Part shown: in pieces, positions 15,716 to 28,820 of the stretch | Numbering within the stretch: position 1 is the stretch's first letter | Layout of the letters: every line of letters starts with the position of its first letter | The notes under the pieces: model-generated | Database searches by the model: none | Told to the model about the DNA's origin: nothing | Seen by the model: only the letters and a program-made list of their open reading frames with translations | Assembly (NCBI RefSeq): GCF_030052815.1 | Contig: NC_079496.1 | Location: forward strand, 16,581,100-16,645,099 | Reading direction: 5' to 3' | Length of the DNA stretch: 64,000 nucleotides | Origin: Hevea brasiliensis | Lineage: Eukaryota; Streptophyta; Magnoliopsida; Malpighiales; Euphorbiaceae | Translations under genes and position numbers: made by a program

Positions 15716-16118
15716 TATTATGATAGGCACGTAAATCTAAGGTAAATACACAAATCGCACAATTTCACAATATAGAAAAAAAAAAAAAACATAGGATTTA
15801 ACATGGTTCAACCGTAAGGTATACGTCCACGGAAAAAATAAGAGAAAAAGTTCTACTGTGATGAAAAAGAGCAAGATACAATCACTTAGAACTCTCAAAC
15901 CCTAACCTCAGTGTGTTTCCCGGATTTCTCACAACTCTTCCGCAAAGGGCAGAATATTACAATATTTACACTGGTTCATACCGTGGGGGCGTTGCTCCGG
16001 CACCCCCAAGGAGATCTCACTTTTTATCTCAATCGATTCACAATGCAAAACTTTCGAGTCAGGTCACAATTTACGTCCACGAAAACATATAAAAAATTCA
16101 AACCACATAAAAATAACA
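15716..16118 (-). repeat. 3' LTR of element Y
   Basis: On the - strand it starts TGTTATTTTTATG and ends TATCATAATA (TA in place of the expected CA). It matches the LTRs at 30321-30698, 39809-40258 and 44345-44807. A degenerate polypurine tract lies at 16119-16131. Confidence 0.85.
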
Positions 16119-16204
16119 ATTCTTTTCATAGGCTTAAATTTCCTCCATCATCAACAAAATAAATCACAAACTCTCTATTTTGTCATATGCCCTCGCAAAG
16201 GGCA

Positions 16205-17460
16205 CTACTGAGCATTACAAATACCAACCAAGTCTAGGCAATGCCTAAACTTGCTAATTAGGACTCCTTTGGTCGTCATATCTGTTGGATTATCATGTAT
16301 AAATATCTTTTGTACAACTATAGTCTCTTGAGATATAATTTCCCGAATGAAGTAATATTTGACATCAATGTGCTTAGTTCGTTCATAGTATATTTGATTC
16401 TTTATGAGATGTATTGCACTCTGGCTGCCACAAAATACTGTTGGCTTATTCTGTATCAACTCAAGATCATCCACCAAACCTTGTAATCATAAAGCTTCCT
16501 TTACTGTCTCTGCTAAAGCCATATATTCTACCTCTGTGGTAGACAAAGTAACTGTAGCTTACAATGTTACCTTCCAACTGATAGCGCTTTCAGAAAAAGT
16601 AAATAAATAACCTGTCAAAAATCTACTCTTATCCAAGTCACCTGCAAAATCTGAATCCACATAGCCAACAACTGAATCACTCATCTTGGCTCTATCGAAT
16701 GTCATACAAACATCTATAGTACCCTTCAAATACCTCATAATCCATTTCACTGCCTGCCAATGCTCTTTCTCAGGACACGCCATGTATTTACTCACAACAC
16801 TAACTACGTGTGAAATATTAGGTCCAGTGCAAACCATCGCATACATAATGCTACCAACAACACTCCAATAGGGAACACTAGACACGTGCTCTATCTCTTC
16901 ATTTTTTTTTGGTAACATGTCTGCAAATTACTTCTATCCCTAGTAATTTTCATTCCCAAAATCTTCTTTGCAGCACCCAAATCCTTCATCTCAAACTCAT
17001 CATTCAACTGCTTTTTTAGAATGTTAGTTTGCGACATATTTTTAGCAGCAATAAGCATGTCATCCACATACAACAGCAAATAGACAAAGGAATCATCTGA
17101 AAGCTTCTTATGATGCACACAACTATCATATAAACTACGAATAAAGCCATTACGAATCATGAATGTATCAAATCTTTTGTACCACTGTCTAGGGGACTGT
17201 TTTAGACCATATAAAGACTTCTTGAACAAGCAAACATGATTTTTCATACCTAGAATGACAAATCCCTCAGGCCGACTCATATAAATTTTCTCCTCTAGCT
17301 CACCATGCAAAAATGCTGTCTTTACTTCTAGTTGCTCAAGCTCTACATCATGAAGAGCAACTATAGCAAGTAAGAACCTAATAGAATTGTGCTTCCCAAA
17401 TGGAGAAAATACTTCATTAAAGTCAATTCCCTCCCTCTGAATAAAGCCTTTTGCAACCAA
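16205..17460 (-). pseudogene. Element Y reverse transcriptase and RNase H
   Basis: The 16891-17460 frame holds KGFIQREGIDFNEVFSP, VKTAFLHGELEE, KKSLYGLKQSPRQWY and the catalytic LLYVDDMLI. The frame at 16559-16918 carries WQAVKWIMRYLKGT and GYVDSDFAGDLD of RNase H. The frame at 16205-16477 carries TKHIDVKYYFIREI. Between the first two, near 16915, about 90 bases corresponding to the segment after the YVDD domain are missing compared with the 39.8-kb relative. The enzyme would copy element RNA into DNA, but frameshifts and this deletion make it non-functional. Confidence 0.88.
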
Positions 17461-18589
17461 CCGTGCCTTATATCAAGGTGTTTCAACCCCTAGGGCGCCT
17501 TCCTTTTTCTTGAACACCCATTTACAGCCTATCACTTTCTGTCTCTTAGGCAATGTTACAAGCTCCCAAATATGATTCTTTTGAAGAGATTCAATTTCTT
17601 CACCCATAGCATCGACCCACTAATCTGCATTGGAACAAGAAATAGCTTCTCTATAATTGTTGGGTTCATGCACATCAACTGTCTCAGCAACTAACAAGGC
17701 AAATGCAACTAGATCTGCATATGCATATCTCTGTGGGGGTCTAATCTGTTTTCTCTCTCTACCAGTTGCAATGTTGTTAGTGTTGCTCAGATACATCCTC
17801 TTGTTGATCAGAATCTTGCACCTCATCTTCTGAATCACTGGATTGAACTGCTGAAGTATTAATGTCAAGCTCCACCTTTTTTTTGACACCATGATCTGAT
17901 TCTGCTATTGACTTCTCCCTCTGACTATCCAATGAAGCAGACTCATTAAATGTCATATCCTTGCTGATAATTAATTCTGGAGACTTTGGATCATTGCACC
18001 ACAACCTGTAGCCTTTCACTCCAAATGCATACCCTAGAAATATGCATTTTCTTCGCCTCGGCTCAAGCTTACCATCTCTCATATGAGCATAAGCAGGGCA
18101 ACCAAATATTTTCAGCTGAGAGTAATCAGTAGGTAAACTGAATTAGATCTCAAAAGGAGTTTTACACTCAATAGCTGTAGATGGAGATCTATTAATCAAG
18201 AAATAGGTTGTATTAATTGCTTCAGCACAGAAATCCTTTTCCACTCCTGAATGTGAGAGCATGCTTCGTGCTTTGTCACATAGCATTCTGTTCATGCATT
18301 CTGCAATACCATTCTGATGTGGTGTCCTTGCATAAGTGTGGTGTCTCACTATTCTTTCATTACTGCAGAATGCATCAAACTCATGATTATAAAATTCTAA
18401 TCCATTATCAGTTCTAAGATGTTTGATCTTCTTTTTTGTGTGCTTCTCAATCATCGTCTTCCACTTTACAAAGGTTGAAAATGCCTCATCTTTTATTTTT
18501 AGAAAATACACGCATACCATCCGAGAGTAATCATCAATCAAAGTCATAAAGTACCTGGCACCACTCTTAGAAAGGATTCTGTTAGGACT
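17461..18589 (-). pseudogene. Element Y integrase, 3' portion
   Basis: The 18143-18547 frame reads TLIDDYSRMVCVYFLK, LRTDNGLEF and RTPHQNGIAECMNRML, the integrase core with its catalytic Asp (TDNG) and Glu (AECMNR). The 17777-18082 frame continues with RKCIFLGYAFGVKGYRLW, the post-core segment. The upstream part is cut off at 18589 by element X, where the reading TVLSRNP-type end of 'GPNR..' is lost. Several stops are present. Confidence 0.85.
18075..18589. repeat. Duplicated 515-bp integrase segment, left copy
   Basis: This matches 28307-28820 along its whole length with roughly 35 mostly transition differences by eye. It ends exactly at the left end of element X (TTCTGTTAGGAC), and the partner begins exactly at the right end of X. 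Confidence 0.85.
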
Positions 18590-20725
18590 GAAGGAGCGGA
18601 AGCATGAAAAACATGTTTAGATCATTGAATTCAAAAATTTTTCTTCTAGGGTGTCATGCATCATGCAAGATTCATTTTTATCTATTTGATTTCAATGATA
18701 AACAGCATATTAATACACTTTTAATATATTTTTGGATCTATATTTGCCATTTAAGATTTTAGAATTAATAGATTAATTCATTAGAACCCTAGATTAGATC
18801 AAGAACAAGTGCAATAACCTTTTGATATACTACAGTTGTGTTTGGCACCTTTGGGATACGCCTAGGACACCAGATGTTGTCCCTCTAGCTTGTCCACACC
18901 AAGATCACCAATGGCAGCCCGTTGAACAGCTTCTCAAGCCTTTCTAATCAATTAGAAATTAAGGTTTTGCCTTTAGAGATATTATAAATGCATACAAGAC
19001 ACTAGAAACGATTTCTAGTAGTTTTAATTCAAGAGAATGTTGGCAATTCTCTTTGAATTGATGAGAGATGAAGAAGAAGAGAGGGGAGAGACTTTTTGGG
19101 TGGCGGCACAAAAGAAAGAATAGCAGCTTGTAATTTTGTTCTTTCATCTTTTCCCTTATATAGCTAGGTCATCACTTAAAACTCTTGCTACATGTCACCT
19201 TCTGATTAGCTTTTAGTTTAATTAACCCAATCACATTGTGCCAAGTGTCAAACTTAGATTTAATCTTAACTTTGATCATCTTATATGATTAAAAGACAAT
19301 TGGCAAGCTTATGTGTAGTACCATGTGTCACCATCTCTTGGTGCCACATGTCATCCTGTGAAATGACCAAAATACTCCTGTGTCTTAATTTTGAGTTCTC
19401 AACTCAAAATAATTATTTTTCTTCTTTTAGTCAATTTATATCAAATATAAATTAATTAATTAATCTCTATTAATTAATTTCTCATAATTAAATTCATATT
19501 TAAACACTTTAAATATGAATTTAACTTATACTATACATCCAATAACCTAGATTTGGTTTCAAGCCATGCTAGGGACTTTGCAATCTAATTGTAAACCAAA
19601 CCTATTTAATTAGTCAATTAAATTCTTTAACTAATTAATTAAATCACATTTAACTTAGTGATTATTTGTGTATGTGTGTGACTCACTAAGCTCATCACTA
19701 ATTGGTAATGAGATATGATAGTAACTCTTAATATCATCAGAACTCTTTCTTATCATAAATGATTTCTCTAAATCATTTTAGGCACCTCATAGACTATGGT
19801 TAACACCAAGCATAGCATGCCATAGCCACCCAATTAGTAATAAGGTTTACCTTAAATAAACCTATAATCATATGTTACTATGCACTAGAATCTCTCTGTT
19901 ACAAAATCCCAATTCGAGCTGGAGTCATGGTTTATGTCAAACTCCATTTGCTATGAATATTATGTTCTCTTTTAATTCCAGTTCTTGATTAAAAGATTTT
20001 CTTATTAGAAACTCTTTTCTGATTAAATCTATCTGTCCTGACTAGGAACTTGAAACATCAAGAACAATTAAATGAACATAGGATTTTATCCCTATTTACT
20101 TAGGGTAACAGATTCCATCTTGATCAACACCTACCTCCATATGTAACTAGTAGGAGTCAACACTTGCCCAGACACCCATACACAGTACAAGTATGAAAGC
20201 AGTATCAAACTCAAACCACATATATACAAGATAACTGTGCTATCTCAGGTCTAAAGATTATATACACTGATATGATTTATGATAATGCATTGACAAGAAT
20301 AAACTCCAGGTGCTTGTCATAAATATTACTGGTTCGGCCTACTTATCATGTATAAGTGCCTATCATGTTTGTTATATGGCATGAGACTCACCATTCCATC
20401 TTATTTATATCTCATATAAATAACTTGGGAACAAATATGATTACAATCTTTCTAGATAAGTCATGTCCTTATTGTGAAGTATCCTCAATTGTGAACCAAT
20501 TTATGATACTTTTTGCTAGAAATACTGTCACTCATACTTTTTGCTAGAAATACTGTCACTCATATTCTTAACAACTTAAGAATAGAATTTCTAACAAAAT
20601 ATCAATGGACATTTTCTATTACACATAAATATATTATGTAAACGGAAAAGTGAAAATGCTTTTTATTAATAAAAACATGTACAAGATACATACTAAATGA
20701 TATGTTCTAGGGTATACTACTAATA
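18590..20725 (-). repeat. 3' LTR of element X
   Basis: On the + strand it starts TGAAGGAGCGGAAG and ends TACTACTAATA. It matches 26197-28306 throughout. On the - strand it follows a polypurine tract (TAGTGGGAGAT, 20726-20736). Its open frames are chance. Confidence 0.9.
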
Positions 20726-22450
20726 ATCTCCCACTAGCACTAGAGCCATACATTATAATATCTTAGACCCATCTTCTCAAGATGTCGATCTAGCTGAGTT
20801 TGTGACATAGGCTTAGTGAATGGATCAGTTGGATTTTCAGCTGATGCTATTTTCTGCATGGCTACATCGCCTTGCCCAACTATCTCTTTGATAATGTGAT
20901 AGTGCCTTTCTATGTATTTGGATTTCTGGTGAGACTGGGGTTCTTATATCCAAACAACTTCTTTTACAAAGATGTGATGCAAAGAATATACTCGGCCTCA
21001 GAGTGGAATCGTGATCGTACTGCTTGAAACTCTTCCAACTGACTGCACCTCCATTACAAATGAACACATATCCAGAGGTAGACTTTCTATCATCGATATC
21101 TGATTGGAAATCAGAATCAATATAACCATCCAATTGCAAGTCACCACCTCCATATATCAAGAATAAATCCTTAGTTCTTCTCAAGTACTTAAGGATATTC
21201 TTGACAGCTATCCAGTGTTCCAAACCTGAATTGGATTCATACCTGCTAGTCAAACTAACAGCATATGCGATATCCGGCCTAGTACACAACATTGCATACA
21301 TCAAACTTCTAATAGCCGAAGCATATGGAATCCTAGCCTTTTTATCTCTTTCTCCAGGTGTCTTTGGAGACATCTCTTTAGAAAGGTGGATACCATGTCT
21401 CACTGGTAACAATCCTCTCTTGGAATCAAGCATGTTAAACCTCTTTAACACATTTTCCAAGTATAGACTTTGGGATAAACCAATTATTCTTTTCGCTCTA
21501 TCTCTATAGATGTGAATCCTAAGAATATAGGTTGCCTCCCCTAAGTCTTTCATGGAGAATGTATTTGACAACCATACCTTTACAGTTGTCAACATACCTG
21601 TGTCATTACCCATCAACAAAATGTCATCCATATATAAGACAAGGAAAGTGATAGCATTATCACTAACCTTCTTATATACACATGACTCATCCTCATTTTT
21701 GATAAAACCAAATGACTTAATGGCTTCATCAAAACGGATGTTCCAACTCCTCGAAGCTTGTTTTAACTCATAAATGGATCGTTTTAGCTTGCGCACTTTG
21801 GAACCATCTTGGGATTCAAAATCCCTAGGTTGTTCTATGAAAATGTTTTCTCAATGTATCCATTGAGAAAAACTGTTTTGACATCCATCTGCCAAATATC
21901 ATAATTATAGTATGCAATTATTGCTAATAGAATCCTAATTGATTTAAGCATGGAAACAGGTGAGAAAGTCTCCTCATAGTCGATTCTTTGCCTTTAGCGA
22001 AACCCTTTCGCTACTGGCCTTGCTTTATATGTCTCTACCTTTCCATCAGAATCAATTTTCTTCTTGAAAATCCATTTGTTCCCTATAGGTACAATACCTT
22101 CAGGAGAGTCAACAAGATCCCAAACTTGATTCTTATACATGGAATCAATCTTGGATTTCATAGCATCAATCCATTTTGAAGAGTCTATATCTGATATAGC
22201 TTCTTCATAAGTAAGTGGATCATTTCTATGATTTACTTCTTCATGAGTAGACAACTCTTGTTCTTCTTCATGAAGGAAACCATATCTCACTGGTGGGTGA
22301 GATACCCTGGTTGTTCTACGAGGAACAGCTGTAGATGTTTCATTAATAGGTGTAGGTTGACTACATGGATCCATATCCATCTGATTTGTTCGTTGGTCAT
22401 AATTCTCTAATTCTAACTCTATTTGCCTTCCTTTGCCTCCTTCTTGAACA
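20726..22450 (-). pseudogene. Element X reverse transcriptase and RNase H
   Basis: The 21994-22380 frame has KWIDAMKSKIDSMYKNQVW and NKWIFKKKID, the start of copia RT. The 20837-21796 frame holds KRSIYELKQASRSWN, the catalytic LVLYMDDILL (YMDD in place of YVDD), YAMLCTRPDIAYAVS and GYIDSDFQSDIDDRKS of RNase H. Between them (about 21800-21990) the frame is lost around the QMDVKTVFLNG segment. The 3' part of RNase H, read in other frames near 20840-21000, contains STTEAEYI and the IQLIHSL-type end. Not functional. Confidence 0.88.
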
Positions 22451-22551
22451 AACTATTATTCAAGAAATGTGGCATCTCTACTTATCACAACCTTTTGTGA
22501 TGTAGACAAATAAAATTAATATCCAAAACTCTTTTTTGGATATCCAACAAA

Positions 22552-23865
22552 TTAACCCTTTTCTGATCTGGTTTCCAATTTATCAGTGTTCAGCTTTTTG
22601 ATATAAGCTGGACAACCCCAAATCTTAACATGCTTAAGACTTGGTTTTCTTCCATGCCATATCTCATAAGGTGTGGAAGATACTGATTTTGATGGAATCC
22701 TATTTAGAATATGCAAAGCTGATTCTAATGCAAATCCCCAAAAAGAGATTGGCATACCAATATAGCTCATCATACTACGTATCATATCTAACAGGGTACA
22801 ATTTCTCCTTTCAGATACACCATTTAGCTGTGGTGTTCCTGAAGGAGTCAGCTGGGAAACAATGCCATGTTCTTTCAAGTATTCATCAAATTCAGTACTC
22901 AAGTATTCACCTCCTCGATCTAATCGAGGAGCTTTAATACTTTTTCTTGTTTGATTTTCTACTTTAGATTTAAATTCTTTGAACTTTTCAAAGGATTCAT
23001 GTTTGTATTTCATCAAATACAAATACCCAAACATTGATTTATCATCAGTAAAGATAATAAAATAATGAAAACCGCCTCTAGCCATTTCTTTAAATGGACC
23101 ACATACATCACTATATATTAGCTCCAAAATATTTTCAGCTCTTAGCCTTTGTCCAACAAAGGGTGATTTAGTTATTTTGCCTTGAAGGTAGGATTCACAA
23201 GTTGGAGTAGGTTCAGAACCCAATAAGGATAGAATCCCCATTTTCTCCATTTTTGCAATCCTATCTTCTGCAACATGACTTAACCTTAAGTGCCAAATAT
23301 ATTTTGAACTTGAGTTGATTTTCACCATGGCATTGCATTCATTTAGATCACTTGTATTCAATTTGTGTTTGTCATTATTATCCAAATAATAAAGACCATC
23401 ATTCATATAACCTGAATCAACATATTTATTTTCAAAATAAATATTACAAACATCATCTATGAACTGAAATTCATAAACATCTCTAGTTAAACTAGATATC
23501 AAAATGATATTCTTAAAAGCATTAGGTGCATATAAAATATTATTCAAACACAAAACATGTCCAGACATGTAAAAAGATTTAGATCTTATGGCTAAAGCTT
23601 CAACAATTGAGCCATCGCCAATCCGGAGTCTAACATCTCGAGAACGCAAGCTGCTACTATTTGCTAGTTCTTGCATATCATAAGAAATGTGAGAACTGGC
23701 ACCAGTATCTAAAACCCAAGCTGTAAATGAACTATGAGTATCATCAAAATCTAAATAACAAGATATGGACATACCTTCCGAAGGCGTATCCTTCTTGTCT
23801 TTTAGAGAAGCAAAATACTCTGGCAGTTCCTTTTCCAGTGCCCATCTTGCTGGCAGTGGAAACAC
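22552..23865 (-). pseudogene. Element X protease and integrase (437-codon open frame)
   Basis: This is the longest open frame in the window. It begins in the gag zinc-knuckle region in a shifted frame, then reads WVLDTGASSHIS (aspartic protease motif) and WHLRLSH (integrase zinc-binding start). The integrase core has YSDVCGPF, LDRGGEYLS and NGVSERRNCTLLD, giving the D, D and E residues. In the zinc-binding HHCC region the second CxxC cysteine is Tyr (TCESYLQGK), an inactivating-looking change. The frame ends before RT. The initiator Met at 23865 is a chance start after a frameshift from gag. Confidence 0.88.
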
Positions 23866-24640
23866 TTTCCTTTGCCTCCATCAACTTTAGTCTTCCCTTT
23901 CTATTTAGCTATTTTCTTGGAAGGACCAGGAATCTGAGGTTTCTTTTTCTTATTGCCCTTCTTCTTGTTAGACTTTCCAGCAGAAGAAGATGCAATTAAA
24001 GCTACCTCTTTTTCTTTATTGCCCAGCATATTCTTTTGGGTAATAACCAGCATGTTGAGTAAACCAGACAAGGTGCATTCCTATTTAGTCATATGGAAAT
24101 TTGTCACAGAATTTCCAAAAGACTCAGAAAGGGACTGAAGGATCAAATCCGTTTGCAGTTGGAAATCTATGTTAAAGTCAAGATGTTCCAGCTGCTCAAT
24201 CAGCCGAATCATCTTGTGGACATGATCCCCAACATTTTATCCCTCAGACATCTTCATGCAGAATAGCTGTCTAGATATCTCATACCTAGCATTCTTACTG
24301 TGCTCACCATACAACTCTTGTAGGTGAAGGAGGATCTCAGTCGCACTCTGCATGTTCTCATGTTGCTTTTATAACTCATTACTCATAGAAGCAAGCATGT
24401 AACACTTGGCTCTCATGTCATGCTCCTTCCACTTGTCCAAAGTTTCATGTTCCTCTTGAGTGACCTCTGGAGGTAAGGGACCAGGAACATTTGAGTCTAG
24501 AATATATCCTATATGTTCAAGATTCAGGACAAGTTCAAATTTTTTAGCCAATCAGAGAGATTAGCTCCTATCAACCTATTGCAATCAAGTATGCTTGCAA
24601 GGATATTGGATGGTGGAGGTTGTGGTGTACTCATTATTAT
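23850..24640 (-). pseudogene. Element X gag
   Basis: On the - strand it starts near 24634 with MSTPQPPPSNILASILD, has a frameshift at about 24550, then KKFELVLNLEHIGYILD. It continues with a nucleocapsid basic run (SNKKKGNKKKKPQ) and the zinc knuckle CFHCQQDGHWKRNC, a full C-x2-C-x4-H-x4-C. Several stops and the shift into the downstream frame after the knuckle break it. Gag would form the virus-like particle core in the cytoplasm. Confidence 0.8.
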
Positions 24641-26180
24641 TAGAAAATTAACTGCAGAAAATAATCAGATTATTTAGTAAATGTATCGTATATTTAACCA
24701 AAATGATTATGGTCTTTTAATCAAATTGGTCCTCCCACTAACTTAGCTAATCCTACACTTCCAAAGTAGAAAAACGGAATTGGATGGATTTCTAGTGGAT
24801 AATTGAATTCTTATAATCCTATTGATCATCCTCAGGCACATCCATTATTGGAATTACAATAAACTATAAGTGAGCAACTCCTTGCCAATCACATCTCATG
24901 TGAGGTTCAATACTTTACCTAGCTCCTAATGCTCAAAATCTCAGGCACATCTATTATTGACTTATCTTGCATTAGTTAAGTTGATCCCATTGAGCCAGTA
25001 ATTATACAAATAATTTTAATGTCCTCAAGAACATCCATTATTGGCCACCAAACCATTTACATATTTACAACATCTCATGCTTAACAATTATTCTTAAGAA
25101 AATATCTTAAATTAATTGCATCTTATGCAAGTATTTAAAATTTCTTAAAATAATTTCCTCGATGGAGGGCCCATGTTATAATTATTTTAATTATACCATA
25201 TCCAACTTAATCATTTTTTTGGAAGATTTTGTAGTCGTCCTAATTACTATTAAGGTCTCACTTTGCACATTATCCATTTAGCATGCATATATCATATACT
25301 TGCATACATTCTCATACATCTCATGCATTCATGGATAAACAATAAATATGGTATGATCATGGACTTTCTAAGGGATTCAATTCTGAGCCACCAAGAATTG
25401 AATCAGGGCATTCCTAGATGCATTTCATTCATTCATATTACAAGAGTTGCTGAAGGAGTACATAATTAGCACTTGATCTTGAATTCCTCCCATTGGTCCC
25501 ACCAATGCTCTTGACCTTCTTGATCTTCTTACAATCTAATTACATAGTAATCCTTGGCATACCAAGGCGAATTTACAAGAACTAAATAAATGAAATTATA
25601 ACCAAAAAATATTACAACTTTTATAATATATGCCCAAAATAAATTAAAATAAATAAATTAATTTACAACCCAAAAAAACATAAAAGAAATAAATCCAATC
25701 ACATTGGTCTTTTATTGTCCATGATCATCCATCATGCATATCACTATTTAACAATTAAATAAAATATACATACTTAAATTAAATTAAATATCTCATACTC
25801 AACTTAAAAATCCAGATTTGAATATGATTCAAACAAATTTAAAAATTCATATTTGAATCACATTCAAACAAATTTAAAAATTCAGATTTTAATCACATTC
25901 TAATAAATTAAAAATTCAGATTTGAATTAAAATTTAATTATTTGATTAAAACTCCTAATTAAACACTTTAATTAGTCATGGGCCTAATTATGGGCCTTGA
26001 AACCAAGCCCACAAATAAGCCCAAATAGCCATGCGCATGGTTGAATGCATCAAACCATGCGCACCATGGTGTTCTTCATCTAGCCGCCACCTTTGCTTTA
26101 CAATCCGTAATGAATTAATCATCTTATGATCAAATCACACAATTAAATCATATAATCAATAATCTAAATGATAAATATAG
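24641..26180. other. Non-coding leader of element X
   Basis: No coding sequence is seen between the primer site and gag. Phrases such as CTCAGGCACATC (near 24834 and 24942) and CAAATTTAAAAATTC (near 25840-25880) recur, marking short internal repeats. Confidence 0.6.
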
Positions 26181-26194
26181 TGGCTCTGATACCA
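26181..26194 (-). other. Primer-binding site of element X
   Basis: The - strand reads TGGTATCAGAGCCA, complementary to the 3' end of plant initiator methionine tRNA, two bases inside the 5' LTR end at 26197. It would prime minus-strand DNA synthesis. Confidence 0.9.
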
Positions 26195-26196
26195 AT

Positions 26197-28306
26197 TGAA
26201 AGAGCAGAAGTATGAAAAACATAAGTTTAGATCATTGAATTCAAAAATTTTTCTTCTAGGGTGTCATGCATCATGCAAGATTCATTTTTATCTATTTGAT
26301 TTCAATGATAAACAGCATATTAAAACACTTTTAATATATTTTTGGATCTACATTTGCCATTTAAGATTTTAAAATAAACAGATTAATTCATTAGAACCCT
26401 ATATTAGATCAAGAACAAGTGCATTAACATTTTGATGTACTGCAATTGTGTTTGGCACCTTTCGGATGCACCTAGGATATCAGATGTTGTCCCTCTAGCT
26501 TGTCCACATTAAGATCACCAATGGCAGCCCCTTGAACAGCTTCTCAAGCCTTTACAATCAATTAGAAATTCAGGTTTTGCTTTTAGAGATGTTATAGATG
26601 CATACAAGACACTAGAAATGATTTCTTTTATTTTTAATTCAAGAGAATGTTGGCAATTCTCTTTGAATTGATGAGAGATGAAGAAGAAAAGAGGGGAGAG
26701 GCTCTTTGGGTGGCAGCACAAAAGAAAGAACAGCAGCTTGTAATTTTGTTCTTTCATCCTTTTCCTTATATAGCTAGGTCATCACTTAAAACCCTTGCCA
26801 CATGTCACCTTCTGATTAGCTCTTAGTTTAATTGACCCAATCACATTGTGCCAAGTGTCAAACTTAGATTTAATCTTGACTTTGATCATCTTACATGATT
26901 AAAAGACAATTGGCAAGTTTATGTGTAGTGCCATGTGTCACCATCTCGTGGTATCACGTCACCCTGTGAAATGACCAAAATACCCATGTGTCTTAATTTT
27001 GAGTTCTTAATCCAAAATAATTATTTCTCTTCTTTTAATCAATTTATATCAAATATAAATTAATTAATTAATCTCTATTAATTAATTTCTCATAATTAAA
27101 TTCATATTTAAATACTTTAAATATAAATTTAACTTATACTATACATCCAATAACCTAGATTTGGTTTCAAGCCATGCCAGGGACTTTGCAATCTAATTGT
27201 AAACCAAACATAATTAATTAATTAATTAAATTCTTTAACTAATTAATTAAATCACATTTAACTTAGTGATTACTTGTGTATATGTGTGACTCACTAAGCT
27301 CATCACTAATTGGTAATGAGATATGATAGAAACTCTTAATATCATTAGAACTCTTTCTTACCATAAATGATTTCTCTTAATCATTTTAGGCACCTCATAG
27401 ACTATGGTTAACACCTAGCATAGCATGCCATAGCCACCCAATTAGTAATAAGGTTTACCTTAAATGAACTTGTGATCATATGTTACCATGCACTAGAATC
27501 TCTCTGTTACAAAATCCCAATTCGAGCTGGAGTCATGGTTTATGTCAAACTCCATTTGCTATGAATATTATGTTATCTTTTAATTCCAGTTCTTAATTAA
27601 AAGATTTTCTCATCAGAAACTCTTTTCTGATTAAATCTATCTGTCCTGGCCAGGAACTTGAAACATCAAAAATAATTAAATGAACATAGGATTTTATCCC
27701 TATTTACTTAGGGTAACAGATTCCATCTTGATCAACACCTACCTCCATATATAACTAGTAGGAGCCAACACATGCCCATATACCCATACACAGTACAAGT
27801 ATGAAAGTAGTATCAAACTCAAACCACCTATATACAAGATAACTGTGCTATCTCAGGTCTAAAGATTATATGCACTGATATGATTTATGATAATGCATTG
27901 ACAAGAGTAAACTCCATGTGCTTGTCATAAATGTCACAGGTTCGGTCTACTTATCATGTATAAGTGCCTATCATGTTTGTTATATAGCATGAGACTCACA
28001 ATTCCATCTTATTTACATCTCATATAAATAACTTGGGAACAAACATGATTACAATATTTCTGGATAAGTCATGTCCTTATTGTGAAGTATCATCGATTGT
28101 GAACCAATTTATGATACTTTGTGCTAAAAATACTGTCACTCATATTCTTAACAATTTAAGAATAGAATTTCTAACAAAATATCAATGGACCTTTTTTATT
28201 ATACATAAATATATTATGTAAACGGAAAAGTAAAAATGCCTTTTATTAATAAAAATATGTATAAGATACATACTAAATGATATACTTTAGGGCATACTAC
28301 TTACTA
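26197..28306 (-). repeat. 5' LTR of element X
   Basis: It starts (+ strand) TGAAAGAGCAGAAG and ends about GCATACTACTTACTA, with the same order of blocks as 18590-20725. Next to its right end lies element Y sequence, TCCCTCACATGAGC. Confidence 0.9.
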
Positions 28307-28820
28307 TCCCTCACATGAGCATAAGCAGGGCAGCCAAATACTTTCAGCTGAGAGTAATCAGTAGGTGAACTGAATTAGATCTCAAAAGGAGTTTTGCATT
28401 CAATAGCTGTAGATGGAGATCTATTAATCAAGAAATAGGTTGTATTAATTGGTTCAGCACAGAAATTCTTTTCCAATCCTGAATGTGAGAGCATGCTTTG
28501 TGCATTGTCACATAGCATTCTATTCATGCATTCTACAATACCATTCTGATGTGGTGTCCTTGCACAAGTGTGGTGTCTCACTATTCCTTCATTGCTGCAG
28601 AATACATCGAACTCACGATTACAAAATTCTAACCCATTATCAGTTCTAAGACGCTTGATCTTCTTTTCTGTCTGCTTCTCAATCATCGTCTTCCACTTTA
28701 CAAAGGTTGAAAATACCTCATCTTTTGTTTTTAGAAAATACACCCATACCATCTGAGAGTAATCATCAATCAAAGTTATGAAGTACCTAGCACCGCTCTT
28801 GGAAAGGGTTCTGTTAGGAC
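28307..28820. repeat. Duplicated 514-bp integrase segment, right copy
   Basis: This is the partner of 18075-18589. It begins at the right boundary of X and runs into the rest of Y (CCCATAGATCTGAG), which the left copy lacks. Confidence 0.85.

Larger units (their letters stand above)
18590..28306 (-). mobile_element. Element X: copia retrotransposon with 2.1-kb LTRs
   Basis: X lies on the - strand. The 5' LTR is 26197-28306, the primer site 26181-26194, a non-coding leader spans to about 24640, gag-protease-integrase-RT-RNase H runs to 20837, and the 3' LTR is 18590-20725. It sits inside element Y. The LTRs differ by about 6-7% by eye in the first 290 bases, so X is younger than Y. Immediate 5-bp flanks do not match (AGGAC left, TCCCT right); a ~514-bp duplication of Y flanks it instead. 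Confidence 0.88.

Noticed and set aside
26181..26194. tRNA-like TGGTATCAGAGC sequences (also 30306, 40262, 61913)
   Set aside because: Each is next to an LTR end and is a 12-14 base primer-binding site, not a tRNA gene.
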